Assembly: GCA_019114585.1 (NCBI GenBank) | Contig: DXFE01000109.1 | Span: 1-59,596, forward strand | Direction of reading: 5' to 3' | Origin: Gemmiger_A avium | GTDB taxonomy: Bacteria > Bacillota > Clostridia > Oscillospirales > Ruminococcaceae | DNA length: 59,596 bases | Notes under the pieces: generated by a model | Seen by the model: the letters and a program-made list of their open reading frames with translations, nothing else | Database searches by the model: none | What the model was told of the DNA's origin: nothing | Position numbers and translations under genes: made by a program | Shown: one piece after another, positions 33,671 through 40,663 of the stretch | How the letters are laid out: each line of letters opens with the position of its first letter | How positions within the stretch are numbered: position 1 is the first letter of the stretch

Positions 33671-33700
33671 TTGACATTCCCGCCAAAAACATGGTACTCT
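33671..33700 (+). promoter_or_regulatory. Promoter of the yybP-ykoY-like leader and oadB copy 2
   Basis: -35 TTGACA (33671-33676), 18-nt spacer, -10 TACTCT (33695-33700), ending about 10 bp before the predicted aptamer. Confidence 0.7.
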
Positions 33701-33709
33701 GCTCTTTGT

Positions 33710-33848
33710 AAAAGGGAGTAGCCGGCGTCCCGCCAACAGGCAGGCCGCAGCTGTTTGCGTCATGCCGGGCTTTCGGGCCCCGCTTCTGCTATAATCGGCA
33801 AGACTTTTACCACCGGATAAAGACATCGGTGGTAAAGGTCTTTTTTTG
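33710..33848 (+). ncRNA. Probable yybP-ykoY (Mn2+) riboswitch with terminator
   Basis: The leader begins AAAAGGGAGTAGC (33710-33722), the conserved 5' entry of the yybP-ykoY class (AAAGGGGAGUAGC). The aptamer closes with GGCAAGACTTTTACC (33798-33812), the class 3' end (GCAAGACCUUU). The P1 arms AAAAG and CTTTT are complementary, and internal stems AACAG/CTGTT and GGGC/GCCC fit a two-leg fold. The 3' P1 strand (33801-33816) also pairs with CGGTGGTAAAGGTCT (33827-33841), followed by seven T residues, forming an intrinsic terminator exclusive with P1. That layout predicts an ON switch: Mn2+ binding stabilises P1 and allows read-through into oadB. Identified by eye from consensus recall; no covariance model was run. 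Confidence 0.75.
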
Positions 33849-33892
33849 TTGCCGTGAACGCCGGCTTCTGTACAGAAAAAGGAGTGGATCGA

Positions 33893-35005
33893 ATGGAATA
33901 CCTGTACGAAAATATTCTTCTGCTGGACTGGAAGATGGTGGTCATGTGGGTGATCGGCGGCCTGCTGATCTACCTGGCCATCAAAAAAGATATGGAGCCC
34001 AGCCTGCTGCTGCCCATGGGCTTCGGTGCGATTCTGGTAAACCTGCCCATGTCCGGCGCGGTGACCCAGGGCGCGGAGGAAGGCGTGCTGGACGTGCTGT
34101 ACAACGCCGGCATTGCCAACGAACTGTTCCCCCTGCTGCTGTTCATCGGCATCGGCGCTATGATCGATTTCGGGCCTCTGCTGCAGAACCCCAAGCTGCT
34201 GGTGTTCGGCGGCGCGGCCCAGTTGGGCATTTTCCTGACCCTGAGCCTGGCCTGCCTGTTCGGCTTTGACCTGCAGGATGCCGCCAGCATCGGCATCATC
34301 GGCGCGGCCGACGGCCCCACCGCCATCTTCGTGTCCCAGTGGTACGGTTCCAGCTACACCGGCGCCATCATGGTGGCGGCCTACAGCTACATGGCTCTGG
34401 TACCGCTGGTACAGCCGGTGGTAATCCGCGCCCTGACCACCAAAAAAGAGCGGCTGATCCGCATGCCCTATCAGCCTGCCAGGGTCAGCCGCACTACCCG
34501 TATCCTGTTCCCCATCCTGGTGACCATCGTGGCCGGCCTGATCGTGCCTCGCAGCGTAGCGCTGGTAGGTTTCCTGATGTTCGGCAACCTGCTGCGTGAA
34601 TGCGGCGTGCTGAACAGCCTGTCCGAGACTGCCCAGAACGTACTGGCCAACCTGATCACCATCTTCCTGGGCATCACCATTGCCAGCCGGATGCAGGCTG
34701 AGCAGTTCCTCTCGCCGGACACCCTGCTGATCCTGGCCCTGGGCCTGCTGGCTTTCGTCTTCGATACCGCCGGCGGCGTGATCTGCGCCAAGATCATCAA
34801 CATCTTTGCCCGCACCAAGGTCAACCCGATGATCGGCGCCTGCGGCATCTCGGCCTTCCCCATGTCCAGCCGTGTGGTGCACAAGATGGGCCTGAAGGAA
34901 GATCCGCAGAACTTCCTGCTGATGCACGCGGCCGGTGTGAACGTGGGCGGCCAGATCGCCTCGGTGATTGCCGGCGGCCTGCTGCTCAACCTGATTGCCC
35001 GCTGA
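33893..35005 (+). CDS. Stand-alone OadB-type membrane protein, copy 2 (under Mn2+ riboswitch)
   Basis: A 370-residue polytopic protein clearly homologous to the OadB at 21529. It has the same DFGPLLQNP, SIGIIGAADGPTAIF (aspartate kept), VAAYSYMALVPLVQP and RALTTKKER segments and MHAAGVNVGGQIASV end, but is shorter by 27 residues. No carboxyltransferase, biotin carrier or full-length OadG accompanies it; only a 42-residue peptide follows. Placement behind a yybP-ykoY-like leader suggests regulation by Mn2+ and so a possible role in divalent-cation export or homeostasis instead of decarboxylation. That is inference. ATG 33893 follows AAAAGGAG. A classical Na+-pump role cannot be excluded. Confidence 0.85.
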   Translation: MEYLYENILLLDWKMVVMWVIGGLLIYLAIKKDMEPSLLLPMGFGAILVNLPMSGAVTQGAEEGVLDVLYNAGIANELFPLLLFIGIGAMIDFGPLLQNPKLLVFGGAAQLGIFLTLSLACLFGFDLQDAASIGIIGAADGPTAIFVSQWYGSSYTGAIMVAAYSYMALVPLVQPVVIRALTTKKERLIRMPYQPARVSRTTRILFPILVTIVAGLIVPRSVALVGFLMFGNLLRECGVLNSLSETAQNVLANLITIFLGITIASRMQAEQFLSPDTLLILALGLLAFVFDTAGGVICAKIINIFARTKVNPMIGACGISAFPMSSRVVHKMGLKEDPQNFLLMHAAGVNVGGQIASVIAGGLLLNLIAR

Positions 35006-35020
35006 TCGAAAGGAGAGGTA

Positions 35021-35149
35021 ATGATGCTGAATACCGCGCTGTTTCTGGAAAGCCTGCTCTATCTGGGCAAGGGGATGCTGGGCATCCTGATCGTGATGCT
35101 GCTGCTGGCCGGCTGCATCGCCCTGCTGAACCGGGTTTTCCACGACTAA
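35021..35149 (+). CDS. 42-residue OadG-like small membrane peptide
   Basis: A short frame starting at ATG 35021 (a second ATG follows directly), 15 bp after the oadB stop and behind AAAGGAGAGG. It encodes one membrane helix (GKGMLGILIVMLLLAGCIALL) with a short N-terminal amphipathic stretch and the C-terminal NRVFHD. Size, single helix and position match small OadG-related transporter subunits that lack the biotin-enzyme-docking tail. It probably forms a two-subunit complex with the OadB paralogue. No promoter of its own; the next promoter starts 5 bp after its stop. Confidence 0.75.
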   Translation: MMLNTALFLESLLYLGKGMLGILIVMLLLAGCIALLNRVFHD

Positions 35150-35153
35150 AGGC

Positions 35154-35182
35154 TTGCAATCCCGGCCGGGATACGGTATACT
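35154..35182 (+). promoter_or_regulatory. Promoter of the fluoride-riboswitch leader
   Basis: -35 TTGCAA (35154-35159), 17-nt spacer, -10 TATACT (35177-35182). Confidence 0.7.
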
Positions 35183-35187
35183 GTTTG

Positions 35188-35298
35188 CCAGTGGGAATGA
35201 AGTCCTCCCCCGCCCGGTCTTCGGCCGGTGCAAACCGCCCAAAGTTTTTTGAGCTGATGACTTCTGCCGCCTTGCGCGCAGAAGCCATCGGCTTTTTT
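35188..35298 (+). ncRNA. Probable fluoride (crcB) riboswitch with terminator
   Basis: The leader carries GGGAATGAAGTCCTCCC (35193-35209), then a variable stem CCGG-TCTT-CGG, then AAACCGCC (35232-35239) and GCTGATGACTTCTGCC (35253-35268). These match the crcB layout known from B. cereus, where GATGGAGTTC, AAACGC and GCTAATGACTCCT occur in the same order. The pairing GGAGT/ACTCC of that RNA is replaced here by GAAGT/ACTTC, a compensatory change. GCTGATG can alternatively pair with CATCGGC (35286-35292) in a terminator whose stem includes ACTTCTGC/GCAGAAG and ends in six T residues. Fluoride binding should therefore prevent termination. By-eye assignment. Confidence 0.78.
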
Positions 35299-35338
35299 GT
35301 TTTGCGGGGCGATACCAAACACTGTGGAGGAATGTTGT

Positions 35339-36526
35339 ATGTTGTTGAGTTTGGCTTGGATCTTTCTGCTGGGCCTGGCGCTGGGCGGGCTGATGCAGAA
35401 GCTGGGGCTTCCCAGCCTGCTGGGCATGCTGCTGACCGGCATCCTGCTGGCCCAGCTGGGGGCCATCGACGCCTCGCTGCTGGATATTTCGTCTTCTCTG
35501 CGGGAGATCGCCCTGGTGATCATCCTGCTGCGGGCGGGGCTGAACCTGTCGGTACAGGACCTGAAACGGGCGGGGCGCCCGGCCGTGCTGCTGTGCTTTC
35601 TGCCCGCCGTGTGCGAGATCGGCGGAATTCTGCTTCTGGCCCCGCCGCTGCTGGGCTGCACCCGTTTGGAAGCGGCCATTCTGGGCAGCACTCTGGCAGC
35701 GGTATCCCCGGCCGTGATCGTGCCCCGGATGCTGCGCCTCATGGAGGAGGGCTGGGGTAAAACCAGGGCTATCCCCCAGATGATCATGGCGGGCGCTTCG
35801 GTGGACGATGTATTCGTCATTGTGTTGTTTACCGCTTTCACCGGTCTGGCGCAAGGCGGCGGTTTTTCTCCGGTGCAGCTGGCCCGTATCCCCACCTCCA
35901 TCCTGCTGGGGGTGGCCGTGGGCATTGTGTGCGGCCTGGCACTGAACCAGCTGTTCCGGCGGATCCACCTGCGGGACAGCGCCAAGGTTCTGATCATTCT
36001 GAGCGCCGCCTTTTTGCTGGTAAGCGCCGAAGATGCCTTTACAGGGCCGGTTGGCTTTTCCGGCCTGCTGGCGGTGATGGCCATGGGCGCCTCGCTGCAG
36101 GCTAAGTACGGGTTAGTTGCCGGGCGGCTGAGCAGTAAATTTGGCAAGCTGTGGGTAGCGGCAGAGGTTCTTCTGTTTGTTCTGGTAGGCGCAGCGGTGG
36201 ATCCGGCCTACCTGCTCAAGGCGGGCCCTGCCATGCTGGCCGTGATTGTGGGGGCTCTGGCGGTGCGGATGCTGGGCGTGGCCCTGTGTGTGGCCGGTAC
36301 CCGGCTGACCCGGAAAGAACGCCTCTTCTGCGCCATCGCCTACTGCCCCAAAGCCACGGTGCAGGCGGCGATCGGGCCGCTGCCTCTGGCCATGGGCCTT
36401 GCCTGCGGGCCGATGGTGCTTACCGGGGCTGTGCTGGCCATCCTGCTTACCGCGCCGCTGGGTGCGCTGGCCATCGACCACACCTGCAAACGGCTGCTGC
36501 GCCGGGATGAGGGATTCGCGGCATAA
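35339..36526 (+). CDS. Cation:proton antiporter (CPA/NhaP-like), fluoride-riboswitch controlled
   Basis: A 395-residue membrane protein of about 12-13 helices of the CPA superfamily. It shows the LRAGLNLSVQDL segment, the SPAVIVPRML helix, the ion-binding GASVDDVFVIVLF motif with paired aspartates, and CPKATVQAAIGPLPLA near the end. No C-terminal TrkA-N domain. It would exchange Na+, K+ or another ion for protons. Na+/H+ antiporters are among the known gene types behind fluoride riboswitches, though less common than crcB/fluc and eriC-F. The start was set at ATG 35339 with GGAGG eight bases upstream; a longer frame would enter the riboswitch terminator. Confidence 0.85.
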   Translation: MLLSLAWIFLLGLALGGLMQKLGLPSLLGMLLTGILLAQLGAIDASLLDISSSLREIALVIILLRAGLNLSVQDLKRAGRPAVLLCFLPAVCEIGGILLLAPPLLGCTRLEAAILGSTLAAVSPAVIVPRMLRLMEEGWGKTRAIPQMIMAGASVDDVFVIVLFTAFTGLAQGGGFSPVQLARIPTSILLGVAVGIVCGLALNQLFRRIHLRDSAKVLIILSAAFLLVSAEDAFTGPVGFSGLLAVMAMGASLQAKYGLVAGRLSSKFGKLWVAAEVLLFVLVGAAVDPAYLLKAGPAMLAVIVGALAVRMLGVALCVAGTRLTRKERLFCAIAYCPKATVQAAIGPLPLAMGLACGPMVLTGAVLAILLTAPLGALAIDHTCKRLLRRDEGFAA

Positions 36527-36538
36527 CCGGCTCAGAGC

Positions 36539-36589
36539 TTGACAATGGTATGATTTCGTACTATACTCTTTGTACGAAATCATACCATT
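36539..36589 (+). promoter_or_regulatory. marR promoter inside an 18-bp inverted repeat
   Basis: -35 TTGACA (36539-36544), 17-nt spacer, -10 TATACT (36562-36567). Arms AATGGTATGATTTCGTAC (36544-36561) and GTACGAAATCATACCATT (36572-36589) are perfectly complementary, and the -10 lies in the 10-nt gap between them. A T-run after the right arm means the same sequence could also terminate the upstream antiporter transcript. Confidence 0.85.
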
Positions 36590-36606
36590 TTTTATTGGAG
36601 GTTCTT

Positions 36607-37101
36607 ATGAGCCATACCGTTTCACAGGAGCTCAAGCGATTCAACTACCTGTTGGGAGAAACCAGCATGGTCTATCATGAGATCAACCGGAAACTGGGCC
36701 TGTCGGACAGCACATCCTCAATTCTGTATGCCCTGCTGGAAGAAGGCGGCAGTCGTCTGCTGAAGGATATCTGCCGGTTTTCCGGATTGAGCAAGCAGAC
36801 CGCCAACTCGGCAATCCGCAAGCTGGAGCAGGAGGGCATCCTGTATCTGCAGCCGGCAGACGGAAAGAACAAGCTGGTTTGCCTGACCGAAGCCGGAAAA
36901 GAACTGGCGCAGCGGACGGTCGGGCAGGTCCTGACCATGGAAGACGAGATCTTTGCCGCCTGGCCGCGGGAGGATGTACAGCGGTATTTTGCCCTGGCCG
37001 CCGCCTTTTTGCTGGACCTGCAGAAGAAAGCGGACGCCCTTCCCGACGCGCCCCCGGCCGTTTCGTCTGAAAACACATCTAATCAATATATGCATCCATG
37101 A
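36607..37101 (+). CDS. MarR-family transcriptional regulator
   Basis: A 164-residue winged-helix protein. The helix-turn-helix is LLKDICRFSGLSKQTANSAIRKLEQEG, with wing residues LYLQPADGKNKLVCLTEAG, then a C-terminal dimerisation helix. It begins at ATG 36607 (GGAGG upstream) and its stop overlaps the MATE start (ATGA, 37098-37101). The operator-like repeat covering its own promoter makes it the probable repressor of itself and the transporter, released by a transported or related compound. The 20-residue tail after the last helix is low complexity. Confidence 0.9.
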   Translation: MSHTVSQELKRFNYLLGETSMVYHEINRKLGLSDSTSSILYALLEEGGSRLLKDICRFSGLSKQTANSAIRKLEQEGILYLQPADGKNKLVCLTEAGKELAQRTVGQVLTMEDEIFAAWPREDVQRYFALAAAFLLDLQKKADALPDAPPAVSSENTSNQYMHP

Positions 37102-38435
37102 ATCAGCAGCATCTTCCCTTGGCACAGCACTTTGGCTACGGCCGGCTGCTGCGCTACACCTTTCCTGCCATCGTGATGATGGTAATAACCTCTGTCTATA
37201 CGGTGGTGGACGGCTTTTTTGTCTCCAACTTTGTAGGAAAAACATCCTTTGCTGCCGTTAATTTTGTGTTCCCGGTCATCATGATCCTGGGCTCGGTGGG
37301 CTTCATGTTCGGTACCGGCGGCGGCGCCCTGATTGCCAAGACCCTGGGCGAGGGAAACCACGAACGGGCCAACCGGCTGTTTTCTCTGGTGGTTTTCGCC
37401 GCGCTTCTCTGCGGTGTGATCCTGGCTGCTGCGGCTCTGGTATTTCTGCGGCCTCTGCTGGCACTGCTGGGTGCACAGGGTCAGTTGCTCCACGACAGTG
37501 TGGTTTACGGCGCCATTCTACTGCTGGCACTGCCCTTTTTCATTCTGCAGTACGAATTTCAATGCCTGTTTGCCACCGCCGGCAAACCCAAACTGGGCCT
37601 TGTTGTTACCGTGGCTGCCGGTCTCACCAATATGGTGCTGGATGCCTTGTTTGTAGTGGGGCTCCGCTGGGGGCTGGCAGGTGCCGCAGGCGCTACCGCT
37701 TTCAGCCAGCTGGTAGGCGGTCTGATCCCGGTCCTCTACTTTGCCCGGCCAAACCGCGGCTGGCTGCGGCTGGGCCGATTCGTACCCGAGCGGAAAGCGC
37801 TGGCTGTTGTCTGCACCAATGGCGCGTCGGAATTGCTGAGCAATATCTCCTCTTCCCTTGTGAGCCTGCTGTTTAATCTGCAGCTCATCCGGTACGCGGG
37901 CGAAAACGGCGTGGCCGCCTATGGCGTGCTTATGTACGTAAGCATGATCTTTCAGTCGGTATTTCTTGGGTATTCAGTGGGCGTGGCCCCGGTGATCGGC
38001 TATCAATACGGTGCGCAGAACCGGCAAGAACTGCGCAGCCTGCGAAAGAAAAGCCTTCGGCTGATCACCGTTTTCTCCCTGGGAATGTTTAGTTTCAGCC
38101 AGTTTCTGGCCCGGCCGCTTGCCCTGATCTTTGTAAGTTACGATCCGGAACTTCTGGCCATGACGATTCACGCACTGGTGCTGTTCTCCACATCGTTTTT
38201 GCTCTGCGGCATCGGAATTTTCGGCTCCGCTTTCTTTACGGCGCTGAACGACGGGTTCACCTCTGCGCTGATCTCTTTTTTGCGAATCCTGGTATTCCAG
38301 TGCCTGGCCGTCCTGTTGCTTCCCCAGCTATGGGGCCTGGACGGAATCTGGCTGTCGGTAACAGCCGCAGAAATCCTGGCGGCCGTACTGACAGGCTTAC
38401 TGATTTTCTTCAAAAAGAAGCGGTTTGGATATTAA
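37098..38435 (+). CDS. MATE-family multidrug/cation antiporter
   Basis: A 445-residue, 12-helix protein with the two-fold MATE repeat. The first half begins YGRLLRYTFPAIVMMVITSVYTVVDGFFVSNFVG and contains FGTGGGALIAK; the second half begins near NGASELLSNISSS. MATE pumps expel drugs, dyes or metabolites in exchange for Na+ or H+. Co-translation with MarR indicates inducible resistance or detoxification; substrate unknown. The C-terminus is short and basic. A terminator follows at 38456. Confidence 0.92.
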   Translation: MNQQHLPLAQHFGYGRLLRYTFPAIVMMVITSVYTVVDGFFVSNFVGKTSFAAVNFVFPVIMILGSVGFMFGTGGGALIAKTLGEGNHERANRLFSLVVFAALLCGVILAAAALVFLRPLLALLGAQGQLLHDSVVYGAILLLALPFFILQYEFQCLFATAGKPKLGLVVTVAAGLTNMVLDALFVVGLRWGLAGAAGATAFSQLVGGLIPVLYFARPNRGWLRLGRFVPERKALAVVCTNGASELLSNISSSLVSLLFNLQLIRYAGENGVAAYGVLMYVSMIFQSVFLGYSVGVAPVIGYQYGAQNRQELRSLRKKSLRLITVFSLGMFSFSQFLARPLALIFVSYDPELLAMTIHALVLFSTSFLLCGIGIFGSAFFTALNDGFTSALISFLRILVFQCLAVLLLPQLWGLDGIWLSVTAAEILAAVLTGLLIFFKKKRFGY

Positions 38436-38455
38436 CGCAAATTCATAGTAACCGG

Positions 38456-38499
38456 AAAAGCCGGCGACAGACTGTAGCTCTGCCGCCGGCTTTTCTATT
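38456..38499 (+). terminator. Terminator after the MATE gene
   Basis: AAAAGCCGGCG pairs with CGCCGGCTTTT, followed by CTATT. Confidence 0.85.
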
Positions 38500-38606
38500 G
38501 AGGCTTCATTCCGAGTGCTAAGAAATTGTCGCACCCAAAACTGGTCTTTATTTATGGCACTTTCTGCACATCATTTTACACGGATTTCGCCATAAGTCTT
38601 CTTTGG

Positions 38607-38629
38607 AACCACTCGCCTAGCGAGTGGTT
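38607..38629. other. Stem-loop in the gap before tRNA-Pro
   Basis: Perfect repeat AACCACTCGC-CTA-GCGAGTGGTT with TTTTC on the plus side. It may be a secondary terminator. The AT-richer stretch 38500-38606 beside it shows no gene or site that I can support. Confidence 0.4.
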
Positions 38630-38639
38630 TTCGATGCAC

Positions 38640-38671
38640 AAAAAAGGCACCAGCCTTTCGGCTGGTGCCTT
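38640..38671 (-). terminator. Terminator of tRNA-Pro
   Basis: AAAGGCACCAGCC / GGCTGGTGCCTTT stem directly after the tRNA, with TTTTTT on the minus strand. Confidence 0.88.
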
Positions 38672-38748
38672 TGGTCCGAGTGGCGAGAGTCGAACTCACG
38701 GCCTCTTGAACCCCATTCAAGCGCGCTACCAAACTGCGCTACACCCGG
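38672..38748 (-). tRNA. tRNA-Pro (anticodon GGG)
   Basis: A 77-nt cloverleaf on the minus strand. Acceptor CCGGGTG pairs with CACTCGG, discriminator A and encoded CCA. D arm GCGC/GCGC. Anticodon arm CTTGA-ATGGGGT-TCAAG gives T33-GGG. T arm GTGAG-TTCGACT-CTCGC. All stems pair with at most one G-U each. Confidence 0.96.
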
Positions 38749-38854
38749 ACGTCACTCTTGGCGACAGGTAATATTATATCGTGCCGGGTGGGTTTTGTCA
38801 ACACCTTTTTCGATCTTTTTTAAATAATTTTTTGAGGCCTTTTTCGGGCCGGAT

Positions 38855-39907
38855 TTACCGGTAAAGAAGCAGCACGTTGGCGGGGGCGATGCCGAATTCT
38901 TCGGGGAACTGGGCGGGGCGACGGTCCTTGGGGACGCGCCACCAGAGCGGGGCGGCGTCCGGCGCCTGATCGCGCCAGCGGAACTCCACGATCCACTCAA
39001 AGGGTTCCTCCATTTCCCGCAGGTATTCCACGGGTGCCCGGTTCTGGGCGGTGCGGGGATTGAAATAGTGGGCGCGGATGCCCACCGCCCGGATGTTCTC
39101 GCCCACCGGCTGGGCGGTTTGCAGGCGCAGGCCCCAGGCGGGCACCTCCACCTCGTACTCGCCCACCTTACGGGCGGCGGCAATATTCTTGCAGCCGGTC
39201 AGGCTGGCGGCGCAGATACTGCCCGGATCGGCAAACAGCTGCTTGGTCTCCTTGAGGGCCAGCAGACTGCCCTCCTCCAGCACCGCGATGCGGCGGCACA
39301 AATGATAGGCTTCGTCCCGGCTGTGGGTGACCAGCAGCACCGTATGGCCGAACTCCGCCAGCACCTGCCGCAGCTGCAGCTGCAGCTTGTCCCGCAGGTG
39401 GCTGTCCAGGGCACTGAACGGCTCGTCCAGCATGAGCAGGCGCGGCTTGTTGACCAGGATACGCCCCAGCGCCACCCGCTGGGCCTGCCCGCCGGACAGC
39501 TGATGGGGACGGTGGTTTTCCAGCCCTTCCAACTGCAGCATGGCCAGCACCCGGCGCAGCTCCTGCTCGCGCACGGTTTTGTCCTTTTCCCGGTGCAGGC
39601 CGCACAGGATGTTCTGCCGCACAGTCATGTTGGGGAACAAAGCATAGTTCTGGAACAGGTATCCCACCTGCCGCTTCTGGGGCGGCAGGTCGATGTGCCG
39701 CTCCGAGTCAAACAGGGTCACCCCGTCCAGCACAATCCGGCCGCTGTCCGGTGTTTCGATGCCGGCGATGCATTTAAGGGTATAGCTTTTGCCGCAGCCG
39801 GATGCCCCCAGCAGACCCAGCACCTCCGGGCCGTCGGTGCGGGTCTCAAAGGTCACGTCCAGGGTGAACGCGCCCAGTTTTTTATGAATCTGTACCTGCA
39901 GGCTCAT
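38855..39907 (-). CDS. modC: Molybdate ABC transporter ATP-binding protein
   Basis: A 350-residue ATPase with Walker A GASGCGKS, signature LSGGQAQRVALGR, Walker B LLMLDEPFSALD and H-loop LVTHSRDEAYHL. The sequence after residue 235 replaces the standard TOBE/MOP domain with a divergent region (VPAWGLRLQTAQPVGENIRAVGI...), which may still bind oxyanion or regulate. Assigned to molybdate, not sulfate, because modB and modA precede it and the whole cluster is for Mo enzymes. ATG overlaps the modB stop by 4 bp. No clear terminator follows before tRNA-Pro. Confidence 0.9.
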   Translation of the reverse strand: MSLQVQIHKKLGAFTLDVTFETRTDGPEVLGLLGASGCGKSYTLKCIAGIETPDSGRIVLDGVTLFDSERHIDLPPQKRQVGYLFQNYALFPNMTVRQNILCGLHREKDKTVREQELRRVLAMLQLEGLENHRPHQLSGGQAQRVALGRILVNKPRLLMLDEPFSALDSHLRDKLQLQLRQVLAEFGHTVLLVTHSRDEAYHLCRRIAVLEEGSLLALKETKQLFADPGSICAASLTGCKNIAAARKVGEYEVEVPAWGLRLQTAQPVGENIRAVGIRAHYFNPRTAQNRAPVEYLREMEEPFEWIVEFRWRDQAPDAAPLWWRVPKDRRPAQFPEEFGIAPANVLLLYR

Positions 39908-40572
39908 CGTTTCACCGCCTTTTTCTGCCGGTCCTCCAGCAGGTTTACTGCCAGCAGCACCACCGCGCTGATCCCCAGGTTCACCAGCACCCAGCGGAAC
40001 GCACCCGCCTCATCGTTGGTGCGCCAGAGCTGGTACACGGTGGTGGAGATAGTGGCAGTTTTGCCGGGGGTGTAGCCGATCAGCATACTGGTGGCGCCGT
40101 ACTCCCCCAGCGCCCGGGCAAAGGCCAGCACCGCCCCCGCCAGAATACCCTGGCGGCAGGCCGGCATGCGGACCCGCCAGAAAATCCAGGTATTGGACAG
40201 GCCCAGCGTCTGGCCGGAATAGGCCAGGTTCATATCAAAGCTTTCAAACGCGCCGCGGGCGGTGCGGTACATCAGCGGGAACGCTACCACCACCGACGCC
40301 AGAATGCCCCCGTACCAGGTCATGACAAACTTGATGCCGAACTGGGCCAGAAACGCGCCCAGCGGCCGCTTGACACCGAAGATCAGCAGCAGAAAATAGC
40401 CGCAGACGGTGGGCGGCAGCACCATGGGCAGGGTGAGCACCACGTCCAGCACCCCTTTGATCGCCCGGGGCAGCCGGGCCGCGTAGTAGGCGCAGAAAAT
40501 ACCGCTGAAGAACACCACCACGCTGCTGATCGCCGCAATGCGCAGTGAGTTCCAGAGAGGATACCAATCCAT
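39904..40572 (-). CDS. modB: Molybdate ABC transporter permease
   Basis: A 222-residue permease with five helices. The EAA loop appears as ARALGEYGATSMLIGYTPGKTATI and LPMVLPPTVCGYFLL, typical of ModB. It transports MoO4(2-) delivered by ModA. It starts after a 90-bp gap that contains a 12-bp stem (40598-40632), and overlaps modC by 4 bp. Confidence 0.93.
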   Translation of the reverse strand: MDWYPLWNSLRIAAISSVVVFFSGIFCAYYAARLPRAIKGVLDVVLTLPMVLPPTVCGYFLLLIFGVKRPLGAFLAQFGIKFVMTWYGGILASVVVAFPLMYRTARGAFESFDMNLAYSGQTLGLSNTWIFWRVRMPACRQGILAGAVLAFARALGEYGATSMLIGYTPGKTATISTTVYQLWRTNDEAGAFRWVLVNLGISAVVLLAVNLLEDRQKKAVKR

Positions 40573-40597
40573 ATTGCAGATTCCTTTTGAACCGATG

Positions 40598-40632
40598 GCG
40601 CACCGGCGGGGCTACAGACACCGCCGGTGCGC
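40598..40632. other. Stem-loop between modA and modB
   Basis: Perfect GCGCACCGGCGG / CCGCCGGTGCGC stem with an 11-nt loop and no T-run. A stem placed after the binding-protein gene usually protects the 3' end of its message, so ModA is likely made in excess of ModB and ModC. Confidence 0.65.
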
Positions 40633-40663
40633 ACTGCACGGTTTATTGTATGGGTTTATGCGG

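Noticed and set aside
33776..33800. Second promoter with TATAAT at 33790 inside the Mn2+-type leader
   Set aside because: No acceptable -35 at 16-18 nt; the TATAAT falls within the aptamer region preceding GGCAAGAC.
33602..35968. A 788-codon minus-strand open frame over oadB and the riboswitches
   Set aside because: It is His/Gln/Gly-rich, the typical mirror of a GC-rich gene. It crosses two plus-strand RNA elements and two good plus-strand genes with ribosome sites.
38607..38748. tRNA-Pro with adjacent repeat as an integration site
   Set aside because: No integrase, second att repeat or mobile gene nearby; the hairpins are explained as terminators.
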